Source: Pseudonocardia autotrophica (GTDB taxonomy: Bacteria > Actinomycetota > Actinomycetes > Mycobacteriales > Pseudonocardiaceae). Taken from it: 64,000 nucleotides of DNA. Position numbers and translations under genes: made by a program. The notes under the pieces are model-generated. The model did not search any database. It was not told the origin of the DNA and saw only the letters and a program-made list of their open reading frames with translations. The DNA is taken from the NCBI RefSeq assembly GCF_003945385.1, contig NZ_AP018920.1, forward strand, positions 2,046,001 to 2,110,000. The letters run 5' to 3'. Shown one piece after another: positions 57,122 to 64,000 of the stretch (position 1 is its first letter; the number at the start of each line of letters is the position of its first letter).

Positions 57122-57844
57122 GTGGGGGCAGGGCACTTCGTCGCACGGGTCGGTCTCGATCCGGAGACACCGGAGCAGGGTTATCCGTTCGATCTTCCGG
57201 TGGTCCGGTGGCTGCGCAGCAATCCGGTGCTGTTCGGGCCGGGGGTCACGTTCCTGGTCGGGGAGAACGGCTCCGGCAAGTCCACGCTGGTCGAGGCCAT
57301 GGCGGTGGGGCTCGGGCTGAACGCGGAGGGCGGGTCGCGATCGTTCCGGTTCGCCACCCGGGCCAGCGAGTCCGAGCTCGGCGGGCACCTCCGGGTGGCG
57401 CGCCGGCCGGGCCGCGAGCGGAACAGCTTCTTCCTGCGCGCCGAGTCGTACTACAACGTCGCCACCGAGGTGGAACGCCTCGGTGGCGGGCTCACCGAGG
57501 CCTACGGCGGGTCCGGGCACGAGCGCTCGCACGGCGAGTCGTTCATCGCGCTGCTCACCCACCGGTTCGGGCCGCGCGGGCTCTACCTGCTCGACGAGCC
57601 GGAGGCGGCGCTGTCGCTGACCGGCGCCCTGGCGGTGCTGCAGCGGATGGTGGACCTGACCGCGCAGGGCAGCCAGTTCATCGTCGCCACCCACTCGCCG
57701 GTGCTGCTCGCGCTGCCCGGCGCGAACATCCTGGAGCTCACCGGGGACGGCGTCCGCAGGGTCTCCTACGACGACGCCGCCCCGGTCAGCCTCACCCGGG
57801 CGTTCCTGGACGATCCGCAGGCGTTCCTGCGGCACCTGGGGTGA
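57122..57844 (+). CDS. Small ABC-type/AAA ATPase (stand-alone)
   Basis: This 240-aa P-loop ATPase has Walker A GENGSGKS, a signature-like GGSGHERSHGESF segment, Walker B GLYLLDEPEAALS and the switch histidine in VATHSPVLL. It belongs to the SbcC/RecF-like AAA_21/AAA_23 proteins that are not transporters. No transporter partner is adjacent. It may act in nucleic-acid or phage-related processes, but nothing here decides it. It is convergent with gluD. Confidence 0.8.
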   Translation: MGAGHFVARVGLDPETPEQGYPFDLPVVRWLRSNPVLFGPGVTFLVGENGSGKSTLVEAMAVGLGLNAEGGSRSFRFATRASESELGGHLRVARRPGRERNSFFLRAESYYNVATEVERLGGGLTEAYGGSGHERSHGESFIALLTHRFGPRGLYLLDEPEAALSLTGALAVLQRMVDLTAQGSQFIVATHSPVLLALPGANILELTGDGVRRVSYDDAAPVSLTRAFLDDPQAFLRHLG

Positions 57845-57853
57845 CCCGGCGGC

Positions 57854-58714
57854 TCAGAGCACTCCGGCGCCACCGACCTGCCCGGTGTCGGTGGTCTTCG
57901 GCGCGACCGGCCCCCTGGTGAGCCGCTTCTCCACCAGCCGGGAGATGCCGGACAGGATCAGGCAGAGCCCGATGTAGATCACCGCGATCACGAGTGCGAC
58001 CTGCAGGATCGGCGATCCCAGCTGGCCCTGGCTGCCCAGCTGGCGCGCCACCAGGAGCAGCTCCTCGTAGAGGATCAGGAAGCCCAGCGCGGTGTCCTTC
58101 AGCACGACGACGAGCTGGGACAGGATGGTCGGCAGCATCGACCGCACCCCCTGCGGGAGCAGGACCGACGACATCACCCGGGTCTTGCGCATCCCGAGCG
58201 CGTACGCGGCCTCGCTCTGTCCCCGGGGCACCGCGTTGATCCCCGCGCGGAACACCTCGGCCAGCACCGAGCCGTTGTAGAGCATCAGGCCGAGCACGAC
58301 GGCCCAGAACGCGGAGATCTGGATACCGATGCCCTGGTCGAGGCCGAAGTAGAGGATGAAGATCAGGATGAGCAGGGGGACCGCTCGGAAGAACTCCACG
58401 ATCGCCGTCGACGGCACCCGCAGCCAGGAGTGGTCCGACAGCCGGCCGGCGGCGAACAGCGCACCGAAGACGACGGACAGGACGGCCGCGACCGCGAACG
58501 CCCGCACGGTGTTCCAGAGCGCTTCGAGGATCCGGTACTGGATCTCGATGTAGGTGATCCACTCCCACATCCGTGGCGCGAACTGACCGGTCGCGTAGAA
58601 CCGGTAGAGGACCAGGCCGATCACGGTCCCGATCGCCGCGACTCCGACCACACCGAGGATCCGGTTCCGTGCCCGTGCGACCGGACCGGGTACGTCGTAG
58701 AGGACCGAGCTCAT
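57854..58714 (-). CDS. gluD: Glutamate ABC transporter permease GluD
   Basis: This 286-aa permease has about six membrane helices and the ABC permease EAA loop (GQSEAAYALGMRKTRVMSSVLLPQGVRSMLP). It is the fourth gene of a gluABCD-type operon. Its ATG overlaps the gluC stop (ATGA). The protein should form a heterodimeric channel with GluC for glutamate import. The C-terminus (RLVEKRLTRGPVAP) is short and basic. Confidence 0.88.
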   Translation of the reverse strand: MSSVLYDVPGPVARARNRILGVVGVAAIGTVIGLVLYRFYATGQFAPRMWEWITYIEIQYRILEALWNTVRAFAVAAVLSVVFGALFAAGRLSDHSWLRVPSTAIVEFFRAVPLLILIFILYFGLDQGIGIQISAFWAVVLGLMLYNGSVLAEVFRAGINAVPRGQSEAAYALGMRKTRVMSSVLLPQGVRSMLPTILSQLVVVLKDTALGFLILYEELLLVARQLGSQGQLGSPILQVALVIAVIYIGLCLILSGISRLVEKRLTRGPVAPKTTDTGQVGGAGVL

Positions 58715-59358
58715 CGGGAGACCCCCCATCGGGCGTCGAGACTGCGCTGCATCCAGGTCAGGGGCGCCACCAGGATGACGAAGAACAGGGCGACCCAGAG
58801 CAGGCCGACGAGCACGTTGTAGCCGCGCTCGGACAGCGTCTGGTAGATGCCGCCCGCGTTGAACACGGCGAAACCGGCGGCGATCGTGGTGTTCTTCAGC
58901 AACGCGATCTGCACGTTCGTCATCGGCGGCACGGTTGCGCGCATCGCCTGCGGGAGCACCACCTGACCCAGGATCTGGGTGAAGGTGAACCCCAGCGCCC
59001 GGGATGCCTCGGCCTGTCCGACCGGGACCGTGTTGATCCCGGAACGGACGACCTCGCACACGAAGGCCGCGGTGTAGAGCGTCAACCCGATGCTGGCGAG
59101 TGTGAAGAAGGACAGGTCCACGAGATCGAGACGCGGGTAGGCGAAGGCGAAGAAGAACAGCACCAGGGTGAGTGGCGTGTTCCTCAGGATCGTCACGTAG
59201 GCCGTCCCGAAGCCGCGCAGGACCGGTACCGGGCTCACCCGCATACCGGCGATCAGCGTGCCGAGGAGCAGCGATCCGATCGCGGCCACCACGAAGAGCC
59301 CGAGAGTGCCCCCGAACCCGCGTATGTACACGTCCAGATTGTCCAGAAGGACGTTCAC
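58711..59358 (-). CDS. gluC: Glutamate ABC transporter permease GluC
   Basis: This 215-aa permease has five or six helices and the EAA loop GQAEASRALGFTFTQILGQVVLPQAMRATVPP. GTG at 59358 is the start. A perfect 40-bp palindrome lies between it and the preceding binding-protein gene. It pairs with gluD by overlap. Confidence 0.88.
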   Translation of the reverse strand: MNVLLDNLDVYIRGFGGTLGLFVVAAIGSLLLGTLIAGMRVSPVPVLRGFGTAYVTILRNTPLTLVLFFFAFAYPRLDLVDLSFFTLASIGLTLYTAAFVCEVVRSGINTVPVGQAEASRALGFTFTQILGQVVLPQAMRATVPPMTNVQIALLKNTTIAAGFAVFNAGGIYQTLSERGYNVLVGLLWVALFFVILVAPLTWMQRSLDARWGVSR

Positions 59359-59385
59359 CGAGGAGCCTTCCTTCTCTCAGCCGAG

Positions 59386-59425
59386 ACGGCTCGGTCCCGG
59401 TGCGGCCGCACCGGGACCGAGCCGT
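59386..59425 (-). terminator. Perfect 40-bp palindrome between gluB and gluC
   Basis: Positions 59386-59405 and 59406-59425 are exact reverse complements (outer ends ACGGCTCGG / CCGAGCCGT, centre GCGGCCGC). As RNA it is a very stable hairpin just after the gluB stop. Such stems often terminate part of the transcripts and protect the upstream binding-protein mRNA. Confidence 0.8.
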
Positions 59426-59436
59426 GCACCGGTGAC

Positions 59437-60321
59437 TCAGTAGCGGTCGATCGCGGGCGGGGTACCCGGGGTGCCCGAGACGCCCAGCGTGCCGTCGTAG
59501 ATGGTCTGCCAGGTGCCGTCGTCGTCGGCGGCCTGCAGCAGGTCGTTGACCTTGTTGCGGAACGCGGTGTCGTCACGCGGGACGCCGATGCCGTAGGGCT
59601 CGTCGGAGAACGTGTCGCCGACGACCTTCAGCTGCTCGGGGTTCTGCGAGGCGAAGCCCAGCAGGATCGCGTCGTCGGTGGTGACGGCGTCGACCTGGTT
59701 GTTCTGCAGCTGGTCCACGCACTGCGAGTAGGTCTGGAACTCGACGATCTGGTCGGTGAGGCCGTCGTCGCGCACCCGCTGGATCGGGGTCGAACCGGTG
59801 ACCGAGCAGACGGCCTTGCCCTGCAGCGTCTCCGGGCCGGTGATCTCGGTGTCGTCGGCGCGGACCAGCAGGCTCTGCCCGGCGACGTAGTACGGGCCGG
59901 CGAAGCCGACGCGCTGCTTGCGGTTGTCGTTGATCGTGTAGGTGCCGACCATGTAGTCGATCTCGCCGCGCTCGATGACGTCCTCGCGCGCCGCGGACGG
60001 CACCACCCGGTAGTCGATCTGGTCCGGGCCGAAGCCGAGGCCGCCGGCGACCATCCGGGCCATCTCGACGTCGAAGCCGGAGAAGTCACCGGTGGTGGCG
60101 TCCCGGAAGCCGAGGCCCGGCTGGTCGTCACGGACACCGATGACCACGCGGCCACGCTGCGTGATCGCGTCGAAGGTGGGCGATCCCTCGACCGTCACGT
60201 TCTCCGCGACGGTCGGCTCGTAGCCGGAATCCTGGGCGCCCGGCGCGCCTTCCTGGCCGCAGCCGGCCAGCACCAGTGCGGAGGCCAGTGCGGCCGCCAC
60301 CAGCATGCGGGATCTCTTCAT
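59437..60321 (-). CDS. gluB: Glutamate-binding lipoprotein GluB
   Basis: This 294-aa substrate-binding lipoprotein has a signal peptide (residues 1-20) with lipobox LAG-C21. The SBP family 3 domain runs about 55-285 (RGRVVIGVRDDQPGLGF, FSGFDVEMARMVAGGLG, VGTYTINDNRKQRVGFAGPYYVAGQSLLV). It captures glutamate or a related amino acid outside the membrane for GluC/GluD. ATG 60321 is chosen because GGAG precedes it and the signal peptide starts there. It lies between gluA and the 40-bp palindrome. Confidence 0.92.
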   Translation of the reverse strand: MKRSRMLVAAALASALVLAGCGQEGAPGAQDSGYEPTVAENVTVEGSPTFDAITQRGRVVIGVRDDQPGLGFRDATTGDFSGFDVEMARMVAGGLGFGPDQIDYRVVPSAAREDVIERGEIDYMVGTYTINDNRKQRVGFAGPYYVAGQSLLVRADDTEITGPETLQGKAVCSVTGSTPIQRVRDDGLTDQIVEFQTYSQCVDQLQNNQVDAVTTDDAILLGFASQNPEQLKVVGDTFSDEPYGIGVPRDDTAFRNKVNDLLQAADDDGTWQTIYDGTLGVSGTPGTPPAIDRY

Positions 60322-60356
60322 GGGGGTCTCCACTCGTTCGGGAACGGTGTTCGGAT

Positions 60357-60372
60357 GCCGCGGATCCGCGGC
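60357..60372. repeat. 16-bp perfect palindrome between gluA and gluB
   Basis: GCCGCGGATCCGCGGC lies in the 60-bp gluA-gluB spacer. It could form a short hairpin; significance unclear. Confidence 0.5.
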
Positions 60373-60381
60373 GCGGGCGCC

Positions 60382-61140
60382 TCAGTGGCTGAGGATCTTG
60401 CCCAGGAAGTCCTTCGCGCGGTCGCTGCGCGGGTGCGAGAAGAAGTCGTCGGGCGTGGAGTCCTCGACGATCTCGCCGTCGCTCATGAAGACCACCCGGT
60501 GCGCTGCCCGGCGGGCGAAGCCCATCTCGTGGGTCACCACGACCATCGTCATGCCCTCCGACGCCAGCGAGGTCATCGTGTCGAGCACCTCGTTGACCAT
60601 CTCCGGGTCGAGCGCGGAGGTGGGCTCGTCGAACAGCATGACCTTCGGCTTCATCGCCAGCGCCCGGGCGATCGCGGCCCGCTGCTGCTGACCACCGGAG
60701 AGCTGCGCCGGGAACTTGTCCTTCTGGTTGGCGATCCCGACCCGCTCCAGCAATGCCAGCGCCGTCTTCTCGGCCTCGGCCTTCGACACCTTCCGGACCT
60801 TCAGCGGCCCGAGCGTGACGTTGTCGAGGATCGTCTTGTGCGCGAACAGGTTGAACGACTGGAACACCATGCCGACATCGGCCCGCAGACCGGCCAGCGC
60901 CTTGCCCTCGGCGGGCAGCGCGGTGCCGTCGATCTCGATGGTTCCGGTGTCGATCGGCTCCAGCCGGTTGATCGTCCGGCAGAGTGTGGACTTGCCGGAT
61001 CCGGACGGGCCGAGCACGACCACGACCTCGCCCCGCGCGACCTCGAGCTCGATGTCGCGAAGCACGTGGAGGTCGCCGAAGTGCTTCTGCACCCCGGTCA
61101 TCCGGACCATAGGGGTGCTGGACGCGGGCGTGCTGCTCAT
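60382..61140 (-). CDS. gluA: Glutamate ABC transporter ATP-binding protein GluA
   Basis: This 252-aa ATPase has Walker [11 protein letters not shown]-loop FQSFNLF, signature LSGGQQQR, Walker [15 protein letters not shown] and the switch histidine in VVTHEMGF. These are the features of polar amino-acid importers. ATG 61140 has GGAGG 4 nt upstream. It is the first gene of gluABCD, divergent from an OmpR-type two-component system. Confidence 0.93.
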   Translation of the reverse strand: MSSTPASSTPMVRMTGVQKHFGDLHVLRDIELEVARGEVVVVLGPSGSGKSTLCRTINRLEPIDTGTIEIDGTALPAEGKALAGLRADVGMVFQSFNLFAHKTILDNVTLGPLKVRKVSKAEAEKTALALLERVGIANQKDKFPAQLSGGQQQRAAIARALAMKPKVMLFDEPTSALDPEMVNEVLDTMTSLASEGMTMVVVTHEMGFARRAAHRVVFMSDGEIVEDSTPDDFFSHPRSDRAKDFLGKILSH

Positions 61141-61243
61141 GCTGCCTCCGGACATGGCGAGAGCCTGGACGGAACGGACAGGTGAGTCCACCACCTTGAG
61201 GAAGCTTTAGGGTCTCGGCCACGTAACGGAAGGGGTGTCGCGG

Positions 61244-61927
61244 GTGCACATCCTGTTGATCGAGGACGACGACCGGGTCGCCGCCGCGCTGCGCCCTGCG
61301 CTGCATCGGCACGGCATGACCACGACCCGGCTCGACCACGGCCGCGGCGTCGTCGAGCATCTCGACGGGGTGGACGTCGTGCTGCTCGATCTCGGCCTGC
61401 CCGACTCCGACGGGCTCGACGTCTGCCGGGCGATCCGGGCGGTCAGCGAGGTCCCGGTACTGATCGTGACGGCCCGCGGCGAGGTGTCCGACCGGATCGC
61501 CGGGCTGCACACCGGCGCCGACGACTACCTCGTCAAGCCCTACGACATCGGCGAGCTCGTCGCCCGGGTGCACGCCGTGCAGCGCCGCCGCAAGGTCGGC
61601 GCCGACGGCACCGTGACACCGGCCGGTGCTTCTCCGGTGACGGTCGGCGACGTGCACCTCGACCCGGAGCGGCACGAGGTCACCGTGGCCGGACGGGAGG
61701 TCGTGCTCACCCGCAAGGAGTTCCAGGTGCTCGCGCTGCTCGCGCGCGCCGACGGCGCGGTCTGCACCCGCGCGCAGATCGTCTCCGAGGTGTGGGGCCG
61801 GGGCTGGGCCGGGGCGAACCGGACCCTCGACGTGCACGTCGCCACGCTGCGCACCAAGCTCGGCCGCCCGGAGCTGATCCGGACCGTGCGCGGCGTCGGC
61901 TACCGGTTCGCCGCGACCGAGGACTGA
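61244..61927 (+). CDS. OmpR-family response regulator
   Basis: This 227-aa regulator has a receiver domain with IEDDDR, phospho-acceptor D49 in VVLLDLGLP and the conserved lysine in DYLVKPYD. An OmpR winged helix follows (about 130-225; VLTRKEFQVLALLARADG, RTLDVHVATLRTKLG, GVGYRF). GTG 61244 is chosen rather than 61235 because GGAAGGGG is correctly spaced from it. It shares a 103-bp divergent region with gluA and precedes its kinase by 4 bp. Confidence 0.92.
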   Translation: MHILLIEDDDRVAAALRPALHRHGMTTTRLDHGRGVVEHLDGVDVVLLDLGLPDSDGLDVCRAIRAVSEVPVLIVTARGEVSDRIAGLHTGADDYLVKPYDIGELVARVHAVQRRRKVGADGTVTPAGASPVTVGDVHLDPERHEVTVAGREVVLTRKEFQVLALLARADGAVCTRAQIVSEVWGRGWAGANRTLDVHVATLRTKLGRPELIRTVRGVGYRFAATED

Positions 61928-61931
61928 CCCG

Positions 61932-63386
61932 GTGCGGAGCCGGTTGCTGCTGGTGGTCCTGGTGCTCGTCGGCCTGCTCGCCGTGGGGCTCGGGGTGCCG
62001 CTGGCGCTCACCGACTCGCAGCGCACCCAGGAGGAGGTCTTCACCGACCGGCTCACCGACACCATCTCGTTCGCCTCCGCGGCGCAGCGGGCGCTGATCG
62101 AGTCGCCGCAGGGCCGCTCGGCCACGACGGCGTTCGCCGCCGAGATCACCCGCTACGACGAGGTGTACGGGGTCGCCGTGCTCGCGTTCGACCGCTCCGG
62201 TGAGCTGCTCGCCGCCTCCCGTCCGTCGGAGCGGCTGCCCGAGCTCGCCGGCGAGCCGACCGAGCGTCTGACGGTGGCGCTGGCCGGGCGCCGGTCGGCG
62301 TCGACGGCCTACCCGCTGCTCATGCCCTGGGACACCGCGCCGATCGTGCTGGCCGAGCCGGTACTCGTCGACGGCGAGGTGGTCGGGGCCGCGATGACGG
62401 TGTCACCGACCGGCGCGTTGCGCGCCGCGCAGGTCCGCACCTGGTCGGTGATCGCGGGCGCGGCGGTGCTCGCGCTGCTGGCCGGGACGCTGGTCGCGCT
62501 GCCGCTCACCGCGTGGGTGCTGCGCCCGGTCCGCAGGCTGGACGAGGCGATGGACCGGATCGGCACCGCGGTGCTCGCCGGCGGTCCGCCGGAACAGCCG
62601 ACCCGGCGGACCGGGCCGCCCGAGCTGCGCTCGCTGGCCGGCTCGTTCGACCGGATGTCGACCACCGTGCGGGAGGCGATCGCAGGCCAGCGGGCGTTCG
62701 TCGCCGACGCGTCGCACCAGCTCCGCAACCCGCTCACCGCGCTGCGCCTGCGGCTGTCCAACCTGGACGGCGCGGTGGCGCCCGGCGCGGCCGACGACCA
62801 TCTCGCGGCGATGGAGGAGGCCGAGCGGCTGTCCCGGGTGCTGGACGGCCTGCTCGCGCTGGCGCGGGCGGAGCGGGCGGCCGAGACCGGCGATCCGGAC
62901 GCGGTCACCGAGCTCGACGCCGTCGTCGACGACCGGGTGGAGAACTGGCGGCCGCTGGCCGAGCACACCGGCGTCGAGCTGCTCCGCGGCGGACCGCTCG
63001 GGCTGCGCGCCCGGATCGACCCGGCCGGGCTGGAGACGGTGCTCGACGCGGTGCTCGACAACGCTCTGAAGTACACCCCGTCCGGCGGACGGGTGCGGGT
63101 GGAGACGCTGCGGGCGGCCGGGCGGGTCGGGGTGAGCGTGGTCGACGCCGGGCCGGGGATGCCCGCGGAGGACCGGGCCCGGGCCACCGACCGGTTCTGG
63201 CGGGCCCCCGGCCAGGTCAACCTGGAGGGCAGCGGACTGGGCCTGGCGATCGCCGCCCGCACCGCGGCCGCGGCCGGCGGGGTGCTGGTGCTGGACCCGG
63301 CGCACGGCGGCGGCCTGCGGGTGGCGATCTGGCTGGACCCGCCCGCCCGGCGCCCGCCCGGTGGCGCCGGGGCAGCGGCCCAGTAG
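61932..63386 (+). CDS. OmpR-system sensor histidine kinase
   Basis: This 484-aa kinase has TM1 (about 4-26), an extracytoplasmic sensor (27-165), TM2 (about 167-190), a HAMP-like linker, the phospho-histidine in DASHQLRNPLTALRLRL and a HATPase with DNALKYTPSGG and GLGLAIAART. It pairs with the response regulator just upstream. The stop codon lies in the first unit of an 18-bp tandem repeat. Possible signals include organic acids handled by the adjacent TAXI protein or glutamate; this is inference. Confidence 0.9.
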   Translation: MRSRLLLVVLVLVGLLAVGLGVPLALTDSQRTQEEVFTDRLTDTISFASAAQRALIESPQGRSATTAFAAEITRYDEVYGVAVLAFDRSGELLAASRPSERLPELAGEPTERLTVALAGRRSASTAYPLLMPWDTAPIVLAEPVLVDGEVVGAAMTVSPTGALRAAQVRTWSVIAGAAVLALLAGTLVALPLTAWVLRPVRRLDEAMDRIGTAVLAGGPPEQPTRRTGPPELRSLAGSFDRMSTTVREAIAGQRAFVADASHQLRNPLTALRLRLSNLDGAVAPGAADDHLAAMEEAERLSRVLDGLLALARAERAAETGDPDAVTELDAVVDDRVENWRPLAEHTGVELLRGGPLGLRARIDPAGLETVLDAVLDNALKYTPSGGRVRVETLRAAGRVGVSVVDAGPGMPAEDRARATDRFWRAPGQVNLEGSGLGLAIAARTAAAAGGVLVLDPAHGGGLRVAIWLDPPARRPPGGAGAAAQ

Positions 63387-63470
63387 CCCTCGGTGCAGCA
63401 GTAGCCCTCGGTGTAGCGGTAGCCCTTGGTGTGGCAGTCACTCTTGGTGTGTCAGTAGCCCTTGGTGTAG
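63381..63470. repeat. 18-bp tandem repeat (five units) covering both convergent stop codons
   Basis: Units of CAGTAGCCCTTGGTGTAG form start at 63381, 63399, 63417, 63435 and 63453, with one to six changes per unit. The kinase TAG is in the first unit; the TAXI-gene stop and its last codons are in the fifth. The unit equals the end of the TAXI gene, which is the likely source. Confidence 0.85.
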
Positions 63471-64000
63471 CGGTAGAACCGGAGCGCTCCCGGGTGCAGC
63501 GGGATCGGCTGGGTGCCGATCGCCGACCGGGAGTCGATCGTGATCGCGGCCGGGCTGGCCTCGGCGACCCGCGGCTGGGCGTCGATCGCCGCCCGGATCA
63601 GCGCCTCGGCGAGTTCGTCCGGCATCGCGGCGGTGACCAGCAGGGCGTTGCGCACCGACAGGCAGGACACCGGGCCGGGCAGGCCGTAGGTGTTCGCCGG
63701 TACCGTCGCCAGCGAGTACACCGGGAACTCCTCGCGGGTGCGGTCGAGTGCGTCGCCCAGCTCCAGGAGCCGGATCGGGGTGTCGGCGGCGAGTTCCCGG
63801 ATCCCGTCGGTGGGGACTCCGCCGGACCAGAAGAAGGCGTCGATCCGGCCCTCCCGCAGCGCCGTGACGGCCTCCGGGAGGCCCAGCTCGGCGGAGTCAC
63901 CGAGCTGGTCGACGCCGAGCCCGGCCGCGCGCAGCAGCCGGATCGCGATCGCCTGGTAGCCGCTGCCGTCCGGACCGATCGACACCCGTCGTCCGCGCAG
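63452..64000 (-). CDS. TAXI-family TRAP solute-binding protein (5' end outside window)
   Basis: The last 182 residues of a TAXI (TRAP-associated extracytoplasmic immunogenic) solute receptor are visible, running off the right edge. Typical blocks are GSGYQAIAIRLL, EAVTALREGRIDAFFWSGGVPTDGIREL, ANTYGLPGPVSCLSVRNALLV and the C-terminal LHPGALRFYRYTKGY. The receptor binds glutamate or other organic acids for a TRAP transporter, which should lie beyond the window. It is convergent with the histidine kinase; TAXI genes and such kinases are often neighbours. Confidence 0.88.
   Translation of the reverse strand: MRGRRVSIGPDGSGYQAIAIRLLRAAGLGVDQLGDSAELGLPEAVTALREGRIDAFFWSGGVPTDGIRELAADTPIRLLELGDALDRTREEFPVYSLATVPANTYGLPGPVSCLSVRNALLVTAAMPDELAEALIRAAIDAQPRVAEASPAAITIDSRSAIGTQPIPLHPGALRFYRYTKGY

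Overview
The window is about 64 kb of very GC-rich chromosome from an actinobacterium, most likely in or near Pseudonocardiales. That placement is an inference from gene content and order: ftsK / argA / rimO / pgsA / clgR / pspA, DUF3046 / recA / recX, dapA next to rnj, gluABCD, and two kinds of succinate dehydrogenase. GTG starts are frequent, and many genes have a TANNNT element 7-8 nt before the start codon, as expected of leaderless actinobacterial transcripts. I saw no rRNA, tRNA, CRISPR array, prophage or complete insertion sequence. Most of the window is ordinary core chromosome with small accessory inserts.

Layout. 1-5.5 kb: the end of a TAP-like hydrolase, a NarL-type two-component pair, a Crp/Fnr regulator and an MHS-type MFS transporter. 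5.5-11 kb: dapA, ribonuclease J, a hydrolase, and an XRE-TPR regulator facing a micro-ORF and a small Cys-rich protein across a 33-bp palindrome. 11-20 kb: division and envelope-stress genes (ftsK, a two-domain YceI protein, an AraC regulator, argA, rimO, pgsA, clgR, pspA). 20-28.6 kb: a Nei-type glycosylase, a family-39-like glycosyltransferase, DoxX and the large helicase Lhr. 28.7-33 kb: an MFS transporter, a 53-aa protein with an LAXTG-like tail, DUF3046, recA (with LexA and PafBC-type sites) and recX, then repeat-rich non-coding DNA. 33.5-43.4 kb: a LysR regulator, sdhCAB, convergent gdhA, and a second mycobacterial-Sdh1-like operon. 43.7-49.7 kb: a LacI regulator, nicotinamide phosphoribosyltransferase (nadV) with mosaic codon use, a HAD phosphatase, a LOG-family enzyme and small genes. 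49.7-57.8 kb: an S9 peptidase, then an acyl-CoA synthetase / GAF-kinase / LuxR-regulator operon divergent from a linalool dehydratase-isomerase-like gene that overlaps a SCO-like gene, and a small ATPase. 57.9-64 kb: gluABCD with a perfect 40-bp palindrome after the binding-protein gene, an OmpR-type two-component pair, and a truncated TAXI-type binding protein.

How the parts may work together. Central metabolism is well represented: two SDH systems, NADP-glutamate dehydrogenase, glutamate uptake, lysine and arginine synthesis entry steps, and NAD salvage. The recA region carries both known types of actinobacterial DNA-damage control site, and clgR-pspA forms an envelope-stress module. The best candidate for undescribed biology is the 51.7-57.1 kb cluster: an enzyme with the linalool dehydratase-isomerase fold and altered active-site positions, coupled to a cytoplasmic CxxxC SCO-like protein and divergent from a CoA ligase and its own sensor system. 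Secondary candidates are the micro-ORF / Cys-protein / XRE locus, the tiny LAXTG protein, and three separate tandem duplications that each contain a stop codon.
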